Below are positions 16,823 through 26,281 of a stretch of DNA of 64,000 nucleotides, piece after piece. This stretch comes from CAIYZT01 sp052387855 (GTDB lineage: Bacteria; Pseudomonadota; Alphaproteobacteria; Rhodobacterales; Rhodobacteraceae): positions 124,001 to 188,000 of the forward strand of contig JBQTIT010000021.1 of the NCBI GenBank assembly GCA_052387855.1. Reading direction: 5' to 3'. Below the pieces are notes generated by a model. The model was not told where the DNA came from. It did not search any database and saw only the letters and a program-made list of their open reading frames with translations. The number at the start of each line of letters is the position of its first letter. The stretch's first letter is position 1. The position numbers and the translations under genes are program-made.

Positions 16823-18196
16823 ATGGATGGCACCATCCTGCTGGCCGATGACGACCGCACGATCCGGACCGTGCTGACCCAGGCCTTTACCCGCGCCGGT
16901 TGCCGGGTGCATGCCACCTCCTCGATGCAGACGCTGATGCGCTGGGTCGAAGAGGGCAAGGGCGACCTCGTGATCTCGGACGTGGTCATGCCCGACGGCA
17001 ACGGGCTGGAAGCGCTGCCGCAGATCGCGCGGCTGCGGCCCGGCCTGCCGGTGATCGTGATCTCGGCCCAGAACACGATCATGACCGCGATCCAGGCGGC
17101 CGAGGCCGAGGCATTCGACTATCTGCCCAAGCCCTTTGACCTGCCCGACTTGATGAAACGCTCGGCCAAGGCGCTGGAGATCAAGCGGCGACGGCTGGTG
17201 CCGCCGGCCGGTCCGGCCGCCGCCGCGCCGGTCGACGATCTGCCGCTTGTCGGGCGCACGCCGGCGATGCAGTCGCTGTACCGGCTGGTCGCGCGGGTGC
17301 TGAACACCGATCTTCCGGTGCTGATCGTCGGGGAAAGCGGCACCGGAAAGTCGCTGATCGCCCGCGCGCTGCACGATTTCTCGGACCGCCGGAACCTGCC
17401 CTTTGTCGCGGTGCAGGGCGCTGACCTGATCGGCACCGAGGCGGTGCAGGCGCTGCTGGGCAAGCTGCGCGGCGGCTCGATGGTGCTGGAAGAGGTCGCG
17501 GATTTTTCCGAAGAGGCGCAGGCGCGGCTGGTGCGCATGCTTGACGCGCTGCCGGCAAACCCGCCCCGGGTCCTGGCCAGCTCGCAGGCCGATCTGTCCG
17601 CCCGCGTCGCCTCGGGCGCCTTTCGCAAGGACCTGTTCTATAGGTTGGGCGGCATCGCCCTGGCCGTGCCGGCGCTGCGCGAGCGGGTCGAGGATATCCC
17701 GCTGCTGGCCGAGCACTTCCTGGCCCGGCTGGGGCGCGATCTGGGCACCCAGCGGCGGCTTGCGCCCGAGGCGATGGCGCTCTTGCGCCAGCATCCCTGG
17801 CCGGGCAACGTGCGCCAGCTTGAAAGCCTGCTCAAGCGGATGGTGATTACCTCGGCAGAGCCCGAGATCGGAAGGGCGGAGGTCGAGGCGGCGCTTGACG
17901 GCGCGGGGCCCGAGCGCCGCGCCGCGCGCGGCCTTCCCGAGGGCGAGCGGCTGGCCGCCTCGGTCCAGGCGCATCTGCAACGCTACTTTGACCTGCACGG
18001 CGGGCAGTTGCCGCCGTCGAGTCTTTATGACCGCATCCTGCGCGAAATCGAGGTGCCGCTGATCGAGATCGCGCTGGATGCCACCGCCGGCAATCAGGCA
18101 AGATGTGCCGACCTGCTCGGGATCAACCGCAATACCTTGCGCAAAAAGATCACAGAGCTGGATATCCGCGTGACTCGCCGGCGCAAGCTGATGTAA
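16823..18196 (+). CDS. ntrC: Nitrogen response regulator NtrC lacking GAFTGA
   Basis: 457-aa three-domain regulator. The receiver domain has L-A-D-D-D and the phospho-acceptor Asp53 in V-I-S-D-V-V-M-P. The AAA+ domain has Walker A V-G-E-S-G-T-G-K-S. The C-terminal Fis-type helix-turn-helix reads A-D-L-L-G-I-N-R-N-T-L-R-K-K. The sigma-54-contacting GAFTGA loop is absent: the segment between Walker A and the DEVAD-like L-E-E-V-A-D is shortened. Rhodobacter capsulatus NtrC shares this loss and activates sigma-70 polymerase, so the same mode is expected here (family knowledge). Confidence 0.94.
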   Translation: MDGTILLADDDRTIRTVLTQAFTRAGCRVHATSSMQTLMRWVEEGKGDLVISDVVMPDGNGLEALPQIARLRPGLPVIVISAQNTIMTAIQAAEAEAFDYLPKPFDLPDLMKRSAKALEIKRRRLVPPAGPAAAAPVDDLPLVGRTPAMQSLYRLVARVLNTDLPVLIVGESGTGKSLIARALHDFSDRRNLPFVAVQGADLIGTEAVQALLGKLRGGSMVLEEVADFSEEAQARLVRMLDALPANPPRVLASSQADLSARVASGAFRKDLFYRLGGIALAVPALRERVEDIPLLAEHFLARLGRDLGTQRRLAPEAMALLRQHPWPGNVRQLESLLKRMVITSAEPEIGRAEVEAALDGAGPERRAARGLPEGERLAASVQAHLQRYFDLHGGQLPPSSLYDRILREIEVPLIEIALDATAGNQARCADLLGINRNTLRKKITELDIRVTRRRKLM

Positions 18197-18286
18197 TACG
18201 GCCACAGGGGCCGTGTCGCAAATGACGCGCCCCGCGGCCAGGCCGGCGCCTGTCCAGGAAATGGCAGCAAGGGGCGGGACCGGCGG

Positions 18287-20536
18287 TTGAAGGGCCAGAG
18301 CCGAACGGACACATGGAAGCACCGTCTGGTGCGGCTGCGGCGCTTGCGCCGGGTGCAGAACGCCGCGACCTTTGGTCTTGTCGCCCTTGGCCCGTTCCTT
18401 GTCCTGGCCACCTACCTGGCGCTTGGCCCGCTGAACCTGCGCGCCGACAGCACCAACCTGCGCCTGGTCCTGCTGGCCGACCTGGTCTATGTCCTCTTGA
18501 TCGCGGCGCTGGTCACGGCGCGGCTGGCGCGGATGGTGGCGGACCGGCGCAGCCAGTCGGCCGGCTCGCGGTTGCACCTGCGCCTGTCGGGGGTCTTTGC
18601 CCTTGTCGCGCTGGTGCCGACGGTTCTGGTCGCGGTCTTTGCGGTGCTGACCGTCAACATCGGCCTTGAGGGCTGGTTTTCCGAGCGGGTGTCGAACGTG
18701 GTCGGCTCGTCGCTTGCCGCCGCCGAGGCCTATGAAAAGGAACACCAGAACAACCTCAAGGCCGACGCGCAGACCCTGGCGGGGCATCTTGAGATTGCCA
18801 AGCAGTCGCGCTTTTTCCTCAACGACGGCGATGTGCGCCCGCTTCTGACCCAAGGGCAGGCGGCGATCCAGCGCGGGCTGAAGGAGGTGTTCCTGATCGA
18901 CGGCGCGGGCGATCTGCGCACGCGGGGCGAGCGCAGCTATCTGTTCGACTTCGAACGCCCCTCGGCAGAGGATCTTGCCCGCGCCCGCGCCGGCGAGATC
19001 GTTCTGGTCGAGGATTGGCCCAACAACGAGTTTCGCGCGCTGGTGCATCTGCCCAGCTTCGTTGACCGCTATCTTTACGTCGCGCGGCGGGTCGATGGCG
19101 AGATTCTGGGGCTTTTGGACGAGACCCAGCAGAATGTCGCCCTGTATCAGCAGCTTGAGGCCGATCGCGGCAAGGTTCTGCTGAACTTTGGCCTGCTGTA
19201 CCTCGGCTTTGCGGTGATCGTGATCCTGGCGGCCACCTGGGGCGGCCTGTGGTTTGCCGAACGGCTGGCGCGCCCTGTCGGCCGGCTGGCGCTGGCCGCG
19301 CAGCGGGTCGGGGCAGGGGATCTGGATGTGCAGGTCGTCGAGGAACCCGGCGATGACGAGATTTCCATGCTGGGCCGGCTCTTCAACCAGATGACGCGGC
19401 AGCTACGGGGCCAGCGCGAGGCGCTGATGATCTCGAACCGCCAGACCGAGGCGCGGCGCCGGCTGTTCGATTCGGTGCTGTCCTCGGTCACGGCCGGGGT
19501 GATCGGGCTGGATCACAACGGTCTGGTCGACTTTGCCAACCCGGCGGCCGAACGTCTGCTGGACCTTGAGGCGCAGCAGGTCGAGGGAACCGATCTGGCG
19601 CTGGCGGTGCCGGAATTCGCCGCGCTCTTGCACCGCCTGCGGGCCGAGGGGCTGGCCTCGGCCCAGGAAGAGGTGCGCCTGATCCGGCGCGGGCGGCAGG
19701 AAAGCCTGCTCGTGCGCATGTCCGAACGGCGCGGCAAGGACAGTCTTGAAGGCGTGGTCGTGGCCTTTGACGATGTGACCGACCTCGTCTCGGCCCAGCG
19801 CATGGCGGCCTGGGGCGATGTGGCCCGGCGCATCGCGCATGAGATCAAGAACCCGCTGACCCCGATCCAGCTTTCGGCCGAGCGGATCAAGCGCAAGTTC
19901 CGCGCGCAGGTGAACGACCCCGAGGATCTGGAGCAGTACACCGACGTCATCGTGCGCCAGACGGCGGACCTGCGCCGCATCGTCGACGAGTTTTCCAAGT
20001 TCGCGCGCATGCCGGAGCCGGTCCGCGAAGAGCAGGACCTGGTGGCGCTGATCCGGGGCGCGCTGCTGTTGCAGGAAAACGGCCAGCCCGACGTGCGCTT
20101 TGTGTCCGCCCTGCCGGCCGAGCCGGTGACGATGGATCTGGACGGCACCATGATCGGCCAGGCGCTGATCAACCTGATGAAGAACGCCGGCGAATCGATC
20201 GAGGCGCAGCGCGAGCGGATCGCGGCACCCTACCAGGGAGAAATCCGCGTCGCCCTGACGGTGGACGACGGCGGCGCGACGATCAGCATCGCCGACAACG
20301 GCACCGGCCTGCCACCCGACCGGGCCCGCCTGTTCGAGCCCTATGTCACCACACGCGACAAGGGCACGGGCCTGGGCCTGCCGATCGTCAAGAAGATCGT
20401 CGAGGAACACGGCGGCACGCTTGAACTGCGTGACGCCGCGATCTTTGACGGAAACAACCACTGCGGGGCCGAGGCGGTGATCCGCCTGTCCCGCGCGCCG
20501 CGCCGCAAGAGCGCGCGCAAAGCCCATGGGGAGTGA
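18287..20536 (+). CDS. ntrY: Sensor histidine kinase NtrY
   Basis: Membrane kinase paired with NtrX, linked to nitrogen and redox signalling. Predicted helices at about 27-48, 59-80 and 100-123, then a long extracytoplasmic region, a further helix near 295-315, HAMP, PAS, the H-box I-A-H-E-I-K-N-P-L-T-P-I-Q-L, N-L-M-K-N-A-G-E and G-T-G-L-G-L-P. The frame opens with TTG at 18287 and no ATG precedes the first helix, so the start is uncertain. 749 aa. A 90-nt gap follows ntrC; ntrX follows at once. Confidence 0.92.
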   Translation: MKGQSRTDTWKHRLVRLRRLRRVQNAATFGLVALGPFLVLATYLALGPLNLRADSTNLRLVLLADLVYVLLIAALVTARLARMVADRRSQSAGSRLHLRLSGVFALVALVPTVLVAVFAVLTVNIGLEGWFSERVSNVVGSSLAAAEAYEKEHQNNLKADAQTLAGHLEIAKQSRFFLNDGDVRPLLTQGQAAIQRGLKEVFLIDGAGDLRTRGERSYLFDFERPSAEDLARARAGEIVLVEDWPNNEFRALVHLPSFVDRYLYVARRVDGEILGLLDETQQNVALYQQLEADRGKVLLNFGLLYLGFAVIVILAATWGGLWFAERLARPVGRLALAAQRVGAGDLDVQVVEEPGDDEISMLGRLFNQMTRQLRGQREALMISNRQTEARRRLFDSVLSSVTAGVIGLDHNGLVDFANPAAERLLDLEAQQVEGTDLALAVPEFAALLHRLRAEGLASAQEEVRLIRRGRQESLLVRMSERRGKDSLEGVVVAFDDVTDLVSAQRMAAWGDVARRIAHEIKNPLTPIQLSAERIKRKFRAQVNDPEDLEQYTDVIVRQTADLRRIVDEFSKFARMPEPVREEQDLVALIRGALLLQENGQPDVRFVSALPAEPVTMDLDGTMIGQALINLMKNAGESIEAQRERIAAPYQGEIRVALTVDDGGATISIADNGTGLPPDRARLFEPYVTTRDKGTGLGLPIVKKIVEEHGGTLELRDAAIFDGNNHCGAEAVIRLSRAPRRKSARKAHGE

Positions 20537-20537
20537 G

Positions 20538-21932
20538 ATGACCAGCATCCTGATCGTCGATGACGAGAAAGACATCCGCGAATTGATCGGCGACATCCTG
20601 CGGGACGAAGGCTATGCCGTGCGCCTGGTCGGCAATTCCGACGACTGCATGGCAGAGATCAATGACGATGCCCCGGCGCTGATGATCCTGGACATCTGGC
20701 TGAAAGACAGCCGCATGGACGGCATCGACATTCTCAAGACCGTCAAGCGCGACAACCCCGATGTGCCGGTCGTCATCATTTCGGGCCATGGCAACATCGA
20801 GATCGCGGTCGCCGCGATCAAGCAGGGGGCCTATGACTTCATCGAAAAGCCCTTCAACATCGACCAGTTGATGGTCGTGGTCAGCCGCGCGATGGAAACC
20901 AGCCGCCTGCGCCGCGAAAACGCCGATCTGCGCCGGCGCGACAATGCCTCGACCGAGATGCTGGGCGCCTCCGCCGCGTTCAAGACCCTGCGCGCCCAGC
21001 TTGACAAGGTGACCAAATCGAACGGGCGGGTGATGTTCTCGGGGCCGGCAGGGTCGGGCAAGGAACTGGCCGCGCGCTATATCCACGCCCATTCCAACCG
21101 CGCCGGCGGGCCCTTTGTCACCGTCTCGGCCGCGACGATCGAGCCAGAGCGTCTGGAAGAGGTGCTCTTTGGCCGCGAGACCGCCGAGCGCGGGGTCGAG
21201 CGCGGCCTGCTGGAGCAGGCGCATGGCGGCATCGTCTATCTGGACGAGGTGGCCGACATGCCGCTTGGCAGCCAGTCCAAGATCCTGCGCGTGCTGACCG
21301 AACAGCAGTTCTCGCGGCTGGGCGGGGTCGACAAGGTGCGGGTCGACCTGCGCGTCATTTCCTCGACCTCGCGCGAGCTGCGCCAGGAGATCGGCAAGGG
21401 CCTGTTCCGGCAAGAGCTATACGACCGGCTCAACGTGGTGCCGATCAGCGTCCCCTCGCTCGCAGAACGGCGCGAGGACATTCCCGATCTGGCCCGCCAT
21501 TTCATCGAGATGTTCCACCGCACCCAGGGTCTGCCCCTGCGCGGCCTGTCCGAAGAGGCCGAGGCCATGCTTCAGACCATGCAATGGCCCGGCAACATCC
21601 GTCAGTTGCGCAACGTGATCGAGCGGGTGCTGATCCTGGGCGAGGGCGCCGGCCCGATCGAGGGGCGCGAGCTTCCGGGGCAGGAAAGCCCCGAGCAGGG
21701 CACCGGGCGCATGATCCTGGGCGGCGCCGTGGCGATGCTGCCGCTGCGCGAAGCGCGCGAGGTCTTTGAGCGCGAATATCTGCTGACCCAGATCAACCGC
21801 TTTTCCGGCAACATCAGCCGTACCGCCGGCTTCGTCGGCATGGAGCGCAGCGCGCTGCACCGCAAGCTGAAATCGCTGGGCGTGGTCTCGTCCGGCAAGG
21901 GCGGCGCCGGGGGCGAGGGCGAAGAGGACTGA
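20538..21932 (+). CDS. ntrX: Response regulator NtrX lacking GAFTGA
   Basis: 464-aa regulator partnered with NtrY. The receiver has V-D-D-E-K-D and phospho-acceptor Asp52 in M-I-L-D-I-W. The AAA+ domain reads S-G-P-A-G-S-G-K-E at Walker A. Where GAFTGA should be, the sequence is F-G-R-E-T-A-E-R-G-V-E-R-G, so sigma-54 activation is unlikely. The C-terminal Fis helix-turn-helix reads I-S-R-T-A-G-F-V-G-M-E-R-S-A-L-H-R-K. I use ATG 20538, one base after the ntrY stop, with GGGGAG upstream. Confidence 0.93.
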   Translation: MTSILIVDDEKDIRELIGDILRDEGYAVRLVGNSDDCMAEINDDAPALMILDIWLKDSRMDGIDILKTVKRDNPDVPVVIISGHGNIEIAVAAIKQGAYDFIEKPFNIDQLMVVVSRAMETSRLRRENADLRRRDNASTEMLGASAAFKTLRAQLDKVTKSNGRVMFSGPAGSGKELAARYIHAHSNRAGGPFVTVSAATIEPERLEEVLFGRETAERGVERGLLEQAHGGIVYLDEVADMPLGSQSKILRVLTEQQFSRLGGVDKVRVDLRVISSTSRELRQEIGKGLFRQELYDRLNVVPISVPSLAERREDIPDLARHFIEMFHRTQGLPLRGLSEEAEAMLQTMQWPGNIRQLRNVIERVLILGEGAGPIEGRELPGQESPEQGTGRMILGGAVAMLPLREAREVFEREYLLTQINRFSGNISRTAGFVGMERSALHRKLKSLGVVSSGKGGAGGEGEED

Positions 21933-22042
21933 GGCATCGCTTTTCCTCTGGAAAGCCGGCGCATTCCCCAGCATAAAGAAGCCAAGAGCCCCGCTCGCCA
22001 GGCGAGGGCCCTGGAAATCAATGATCAAAAGGCATAAGCGAA

Positions 22043-22276
22043 ATGGCCGCCGATAAACAGAATTTGCAGGACGCCTTTCTGAACCATGTTCGCAAGGCAA
22101 AGATTCCGGTTACGATTTTTCTGATCAACGGGGTCAAGTTGCAGGGCGTCATCACCTGGTTTGACAATTTCTGCGTGCTGCTGCGCCGCGACGGGCAGTC
22201 GCAACTGGTCTACAAGCACGCCATCTCGACCATCATGCCGGGCGGGCCCGTCAACCTTTACGATGGTGAAGAGTAA
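22043..22276 (+). CDS. hfq: RNA chaperone Hfq
   Basis: Hexameric Sm-like RNA chaperone, 77 aa. Sm1 reads F-L-I-N-G-V-K-L-Q-G-V-I-T-W-F-D-N-F and Sm2 ends Y-K-H-A-I-S-T-I, with the KH pair that contacts uridine-rich sRNA ends. It is 110 nt downstream of ntrX; that gap has a perfect short inverted repeat (CTCGCC A GGCGAG) but no clear terminator. hflX follows, as in most proteobacteria. Confidence 0.97.
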   Translation: MAADKQNLQDAFLNHVRKAKIPVTIFLINGVKLQGVITWFDNFCVLLRRDGQSQLVYKHAISTIMPGGPVNLYDGEE

Positions 22277-22383
22277 TTTCTGAGCACCCGGACGAGGGCG
22301 AAGAGCCGTTCTGGATCGAGGAACGGCAAAAGGCCAGGGCCGCGCGACTGCACGGCACCGCGCGGGCCGTCACGCGCGCCTAT

Positions 22384-23622
22384 GTGCTGCACCCAGACCT
22401 CAAGGACCGCGCCGCGCGCCGCCTGCCCGATCTGCGCCTGGCCGAGGCGATGGCCCTGGCACGGGCCCTGCCGGGGCTCGATCTGGTGGGGGGCGAGGTG
22501 GTCCGCCTGCCCAAGGTCAGCGCCGGCACGCTTCTGGGCTCCGGCAAGCTCGCCGATCTGGGCGCGCGGTTCAAGGCGCTCGATGTCGCGCTCGTGCTGA
22601 TCGACGGCACCGTCAGCCCGATCCAGCAGCGCAACCTTGAAAAGGAATGGGGGGTCAAGATCCTTGACCGGACCGGCCTGATCCTTGAAATCTTCGCCGA
22701 CCGCGCCCGCACGCGCGAGGGGGTGCTTCAGGTCGAACTGGCGGCCCTGTCCTATCAGCGCTCGCGTCTGGTGCGGGCCTGGACCCACCTAGAACGCCAG
22801 CGCGGCGGCTTCGGCTTTGTCGGTGGCCCGGGCGAGACGCAGATCGAAAGCGACCGGCGCGCCATCGACGATCAGGTGATCCGCCTCAAGCGCCAGCTTG
22901 ACCGGGTGGTGCGCACGCGCGTGCTGCACCGCGCCGCCCGCGCCAAGGTGCCCTTTCCGATCGTGGCTCTGGTCGGCTACACCAACGCCGGCAAGTCGAC
23001 CCTCTTCAACCGCCTCACCGGGGCCGAGGTTCTGGCCAAGGACATGCTCTTTGCCACGCTTGACCCCACGATGCGCGGCCTGACCCTGCCCTCGGGGCAA
23101 AAGATCATCCTGTCCGACACCGTCGGCTTCATCTCCGACCTGCCGACCCAGCTTGTCGCCGCCTTTCGCGCCACGCTCGAAGAGGTGCTCGAGGCGGACC
23201 TTGTGCTGCATGTCCGCGACATCTCGCATCCCGAGAGCGCCGAGCAGTCGGCCGACGTGGCCGATATCCTTGCCGCCATCGGCCTGCCGCGCACCACGCC
23301 GCAGATCGAGGTCTGGAACAAGCTGGACCTGGTCACCGGCGCGGCCCGGGCCTCGCTCGGCAGCCAGCACGGCAGCCGCGAGGGGGTGCAGGCGGTCTCG
23401 GCCCTGACGGGCGAGGGGGTGGAGGCGCTGCTCGGCGCCATCGAGGCGGCGGTCGCGCAGGAACGGACCGGCGCCAGGCTGCACCTGACCTTTGCCGAGG
23501 GGCGCCGCCGCGCCTGGCTGCACGGCGAGGACGTGGTCGAGACCGAGCATGAGGACGAGACGGGCTGGACCCTGTCGGTGCGCTGGACACCTTCGCAGCA
23601 AAACCGCTTTGCCGCGCTCTGA
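22384..23622 (+). CDS. hflX: GTPase HflX, start uncertain
   Basis: Ribosome-associated GTPase that splits stalled or stressed ribosomes. The HflX domain has G-P-G-E-T-Q-I-E-S-D-R-R near residue 156 here, and the G domain shows G-Y-T-N-A-G-K-S-T-L, D-T-V-G-F-I-S-D-L-P and N-K-L-D. The listed start is GTG 22384, giving 412 aa, but it has no Shine-Dalgarno. The same frame is open back to 22270 with protein-like codons (E-H-P-D-E-G-E-E-P-F-W-I-E-E-R-Q) and contains only ATT, ATC or CTG as possible starts. The true N terminus may therefore lie up to 36 residues upstream, close to the hfq stop. Confidence 0.9.
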   Translation: MLHPDLKDRAARRLPDLRLAEAMALARALPGLDLVGGEVVRLPKVSAGTLLGSGKLADLGARFKALDVALVLIDGTVSPIQQRNLEKEWGVKILDRTGLILEIFADRARTREGVLQVELAALSYQRSRLVRAWTHLERQRGGFGFVGGPGETQIESDRRAIDDQVIRLKRQLDRVVRTRVLHRAARAKVPFPIVALVGYTNAGKSTLFNRLTGAEVLAKDMLFATLDPTMRGLTLPSGQKIILSDTVGFISDLPTQLVAAFRATLEEVLEADLVLHVRDISHPESAEQSADVADILAAIGLPRTTPQIEVWNKLDLVTGAARASLGSQHGSREGVQAVSALTGEGVEALLGAIEAAVAQERTGARLHLTFAEGRRRAWLHGEDVVETEHEDETGWTLSVRWTPSQQNRFAAL

Positions 23623-23640
23623 CCGCCGGACGGCCTGCTT

Positions 23641-23710
23641 CATCCCCTGTGCGAAAATATCCCACGGGGGCAGCCGGCTTTGCCGGCGCGGGGGTGTGAA
23701 ACCCCCGCAT
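23641..23710 (+). repeat. Palindromic intergenic repeat, copy 1
   Basis: This stretch, between the convergent ends of hflX and penicillin acylase, starts CATCCCCTGTG, has ATATCCCACGGGGGCAGCCGG in the middle, and ends in the hairpin CGGGGGTGTGAAACCCCCG. The same elements in the same order occur in reverse complement at 27156-27230. Both copies lie between convergent genes, so a bidirectional terminator role is plausible. Confidence 0.75.
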
Positions 23711-23727
23711 CCGCGCCAGGGTCCGCG

Positions 23728-26205
23728 CTACGGCCCGGCAGGCGCAAGCACCGAAATCCCCGCCGCGCCGGCCCGTGCAAGCGCTGGGTCAAGGCTCATC
23801 GGCAGGTATTCGCCCGTGCGCCACAGCACGCTCTGATCGTCGTAATACCGGCTCAGCGGATGGCCTGACTGCCCGGTCGACAGGATATAGACCGACGAAT
23901 CGGGATCGGCGAAGTCATAGACGCCCCGGTAGGCCCCTGCGTGGACGTTGAGATAGGGCTCCGGCCCGCTGCCCTTGGTGCGCCCGCGCATCAGCGTGCT
24001 GTCGCCGCCGCTGGTCGACTGGCGGATGTTGACAAAGCTGCGCAGGAACGGCACCTCGCCCAGCACCGGGTGGTCATGGGTGGCCTGATGCGCCTCGCCC
24101 CAGCGCCAGCTTTCGATCGCCGGTCCCCAGGCTTCGGTCAGCTCGATCAGCGCCTCGTCCAGGGCGGCGCGGGCGATGTCGGTGCAGGTCTCGGTCGGGG
24201 CCGACTGGACCACGTCGCACCAGACCGAGGCGCCGGCCACGTTGCGGTAGACGCGCTCGATGAACACCGGCTCGGGCCGGTCGAACTTGCCGGCCAGCGG
24301 CCCGAGCTCGTCCGCCGTCAGGCGCCGTTGCAGCGCGCGCATCCAGGCCTCGGCGATCAGCGGCTCGGGCAGATGCTCGCTCATCTCGCCGTTCCATTGC
24401 GCCATCAGCGCCAGCGCCTTCTGCCGCTGCCGCTCGGGCGTGCCTTCGGCGGCCGGCTCGCCGGTGTACCACAGGTCCGCCCCGATCAGCGGCAGAAGCG
24501 CCCGCGCCGTGGGCGAGACGGTGTCGGTCTGCGCCTCGATAAAGCTGTCGCGGGTGTGGATGTCGCGTTCCTTCATCAGCGCCAGAAAGCGCTGGATGCG
24601 CTGGGTGTCGCCCCAGTCATAGCTGACGTGAAGCGGAAAGGGCCGGTCGATGATCTTGTTGTTGGTGTTGCCAAGAAGGCCCGAGGCCGGCGCGACGTCG
24701 CGCGGGTTGTCGCTGTAGGGCAGAAAGCCGGTCCAGCGGTTGGCGCCTTCCCATCCCGGGGCGGGCATGCGCCCCTGGGTGCGGTGCGCCGGGTCGCGCG
24801 CCGGCATCCGGCCGATCATCTGGAAGGCCACGCCTTCGGCATCGGCGAGCATGAGGTTCTGCGACGGCGCCACGAACAGCGCCCCGGCCGCGAGTGCCTC
24901 TTGACGGTTGCCGGCCCGCATCAGCCCCATCGCCGCCGTGACCGAGGTGTCGTCGGCGGCCAGCGCGGTCCAGGCCAGCGCCGCCACATGGCCGGCGGGG
25001 GTGATGCTGGCCAGATCGTAATGGCTGCCCGGCAGGACCGGCCCCGCCTCGGACCAGCGCAGGGTCAGCGTGACCGAGGGCGCGTCCTTGATCTTCAGGA
25101 TCGAGCGGCGGGTGACGAAGTCCCTCGGGCCCGCCGGCGTCAGATATTGCTCGGGGTTGTCCGGGTTCAGCCGTTCGATCACGATGTCCTGGTCATCCAT
25201 CGTGGACGAGGTGATGCCCCAGGCCAGCCGCTCGGACCGGCCGACCAGCACCACGGGCAGGCCCGGAATCGTGCCGCCGATCACATCGCCCGATTGCAGG
25301 CCCAGCCGGGCAAGGTACCAGATCGAGGGCGCGGTCAGGCCCAGATGCGGATCGTTCGCCAGAAGCGAGCCGCCGGCCGCCGTGCGCAGCGGTGCCGCCG
25401 CCCAGGCGTTCGAGGCCCCGGCAAAGGCGCGCGACTTGAAGGGCGACAGCGGCAGGTCGGCCAGCGCATAGGCTGTGGGCGCATCGGACCGCATCCCGGG
25501 CGCGCCGGGCATCAGCGCGGCGAAATCGGGCAGGCCCATCACGGCCTGGGTGGGATCGTCGGGCAGGATGTCGGCCAGACGCGCCGGGTCCAGCGCCAGC
25601 GAGGCCTGCGCGCGCAGCACCTCGGCCTCAAGATGCCCGGAAAGCTGCACCGCCATCAGCTTGATGATCGCGATCGAATCGGCCGGCGCCCAGGCGTCGA
25701 TCGAAGGCTCGAACAGAAAGAACTCCGGCGCCCCACGCCCCCGCGCGCCGGCGTTGATCTGCGAAATCCAGGCGTTGACCCCCCGCGCGTAGGCCTCAAG
25801 AGCCAAGGTGGTCGGCGCGTCCTGCACGCCGACCGATTGCAGCGAGGTCTCGTAAAGGTCGAAGCGGCGCAGGATTTCGTCAATCCCGGCGGTCCGCTCG
25901 CCAAAGATCTCGGACAGGCGGCCCTGGGCGGTGCGCCGCAGCATGGTCATCTGCCAGAGCCGGTCCTGGGCATGGGCAAACCCCAGCGCAAAGAACACAT
26001 CGGCATCGGTCTGTCCGAAGATATGCGGAATGGCCGCCGTGTCGCGGACGATCTCGACCTCGGCGTCAAGGCCGGCCAGGGTGAAATCCTCGTCGTAATC
26101 GGGAAGCGAGCGCGACAGGAAATATTGCGCGCCCAGAAAGGCGATCACCACCATCGCCAGGATGGCCGAAGTGATGCGGACCAGCCATTGGAAAAGTTTC
26201 AGCAT
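23728..26205 (-). CDS. Penicillin acylase family N-terminal-nucleophile hydrolase
   Basis: Secreted or membrane-anchored amidohydrolase that processes itself into alpha and beta chains; substrates may be acyl-homoserine lactones or other N-acyl amides. A membrane anchor or signal helix covers about residues 10-30. The autoproteolysis site and catalytic Ser265 are seen in G-A-S-N-A-W-A, followed by the family run L-L-A-N-D-P-H-L-G-L. I take ATG 26205 (MLKLFQWL); the open frame begins 48 codons earlier over the divergent gene region. 825 aa is normal. It is divergent from the 26282 dehydrogenase, 76 nt apart. Confidence 0.9.
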   Translation of the reverse strand: MLKLFQWLVRITSAILAMVVIAFLGAQYFLSRSLPDYDEDFTLAGLDAEVEIVRDTAAIPHIFGQTDADVFFALGFAHAQDRLWQMTMLRRTAQGRLSEIFGERTAGIDEILRRFDLYETSLQSVGVQDAPTTLALEAYARGVNAWISQINAGARGRGAPEFFLFEPSIDAWAPADSIAIIKLMAVQLSGHLEAEVLRAQASLALDPARLADILPDDPTQAVMGLPDFAALMPGAPGMRSDAPTAYALADLPLSPFKSRAFAGASNAWAAAPLRTAAGGSLLANDPHLGLTAPSIWYLARLGLQSGDVIGGTIPGLPVVLVGRSERLAWGITSSTMDDQDIVIERLNPDNPEQYLTPAGPRDFVTRRSILKIKDAPSVTLTLRWSEAGPVLPGSHYDLASITPAGHVAALAWTALAADDTSVTAAMGLMRAGNRQEALAAGALFVAPSQNLMLADAEGVAFQMIGRMPARDPAHRTQGRMPAPGWEGANRWTGFLPYSDNPRDVAPASGLLGNTNNKIIDRPFPLHVSYDWGDTQRIQRFLALMKERDIHTRDSFIEAQTDTVSPTARALLPLIGADLWYTGEPAAEGTPERQRQKALALMAQWNGEMSEHLPEPLIAEAWMRALQRRLTADELGPLAGKFDRPEPVFIERVYRNVAGASVWCDVVQSAPTETCTDIARAALDEALIELTEAWGPAIESWRWGEAHQATHDHPVLGEVPFLRSFVNIRQSTSGGDSTLMRGRTKGSGPEPYLNVHAGAYRGVYDFADPDSSVYILSTGQSGHPLSRYYDDQSVLWRTGEYLPMSLDPALARAGAAGISVLAPAGP

Positions 26206-26281
26206 TCCTGGCCCGTTCTTGACGCCGCTCTCGGCTTGGTTCCTAGTCGATCCGGGCAGGATCGGCAATGCGGAGGATGCG

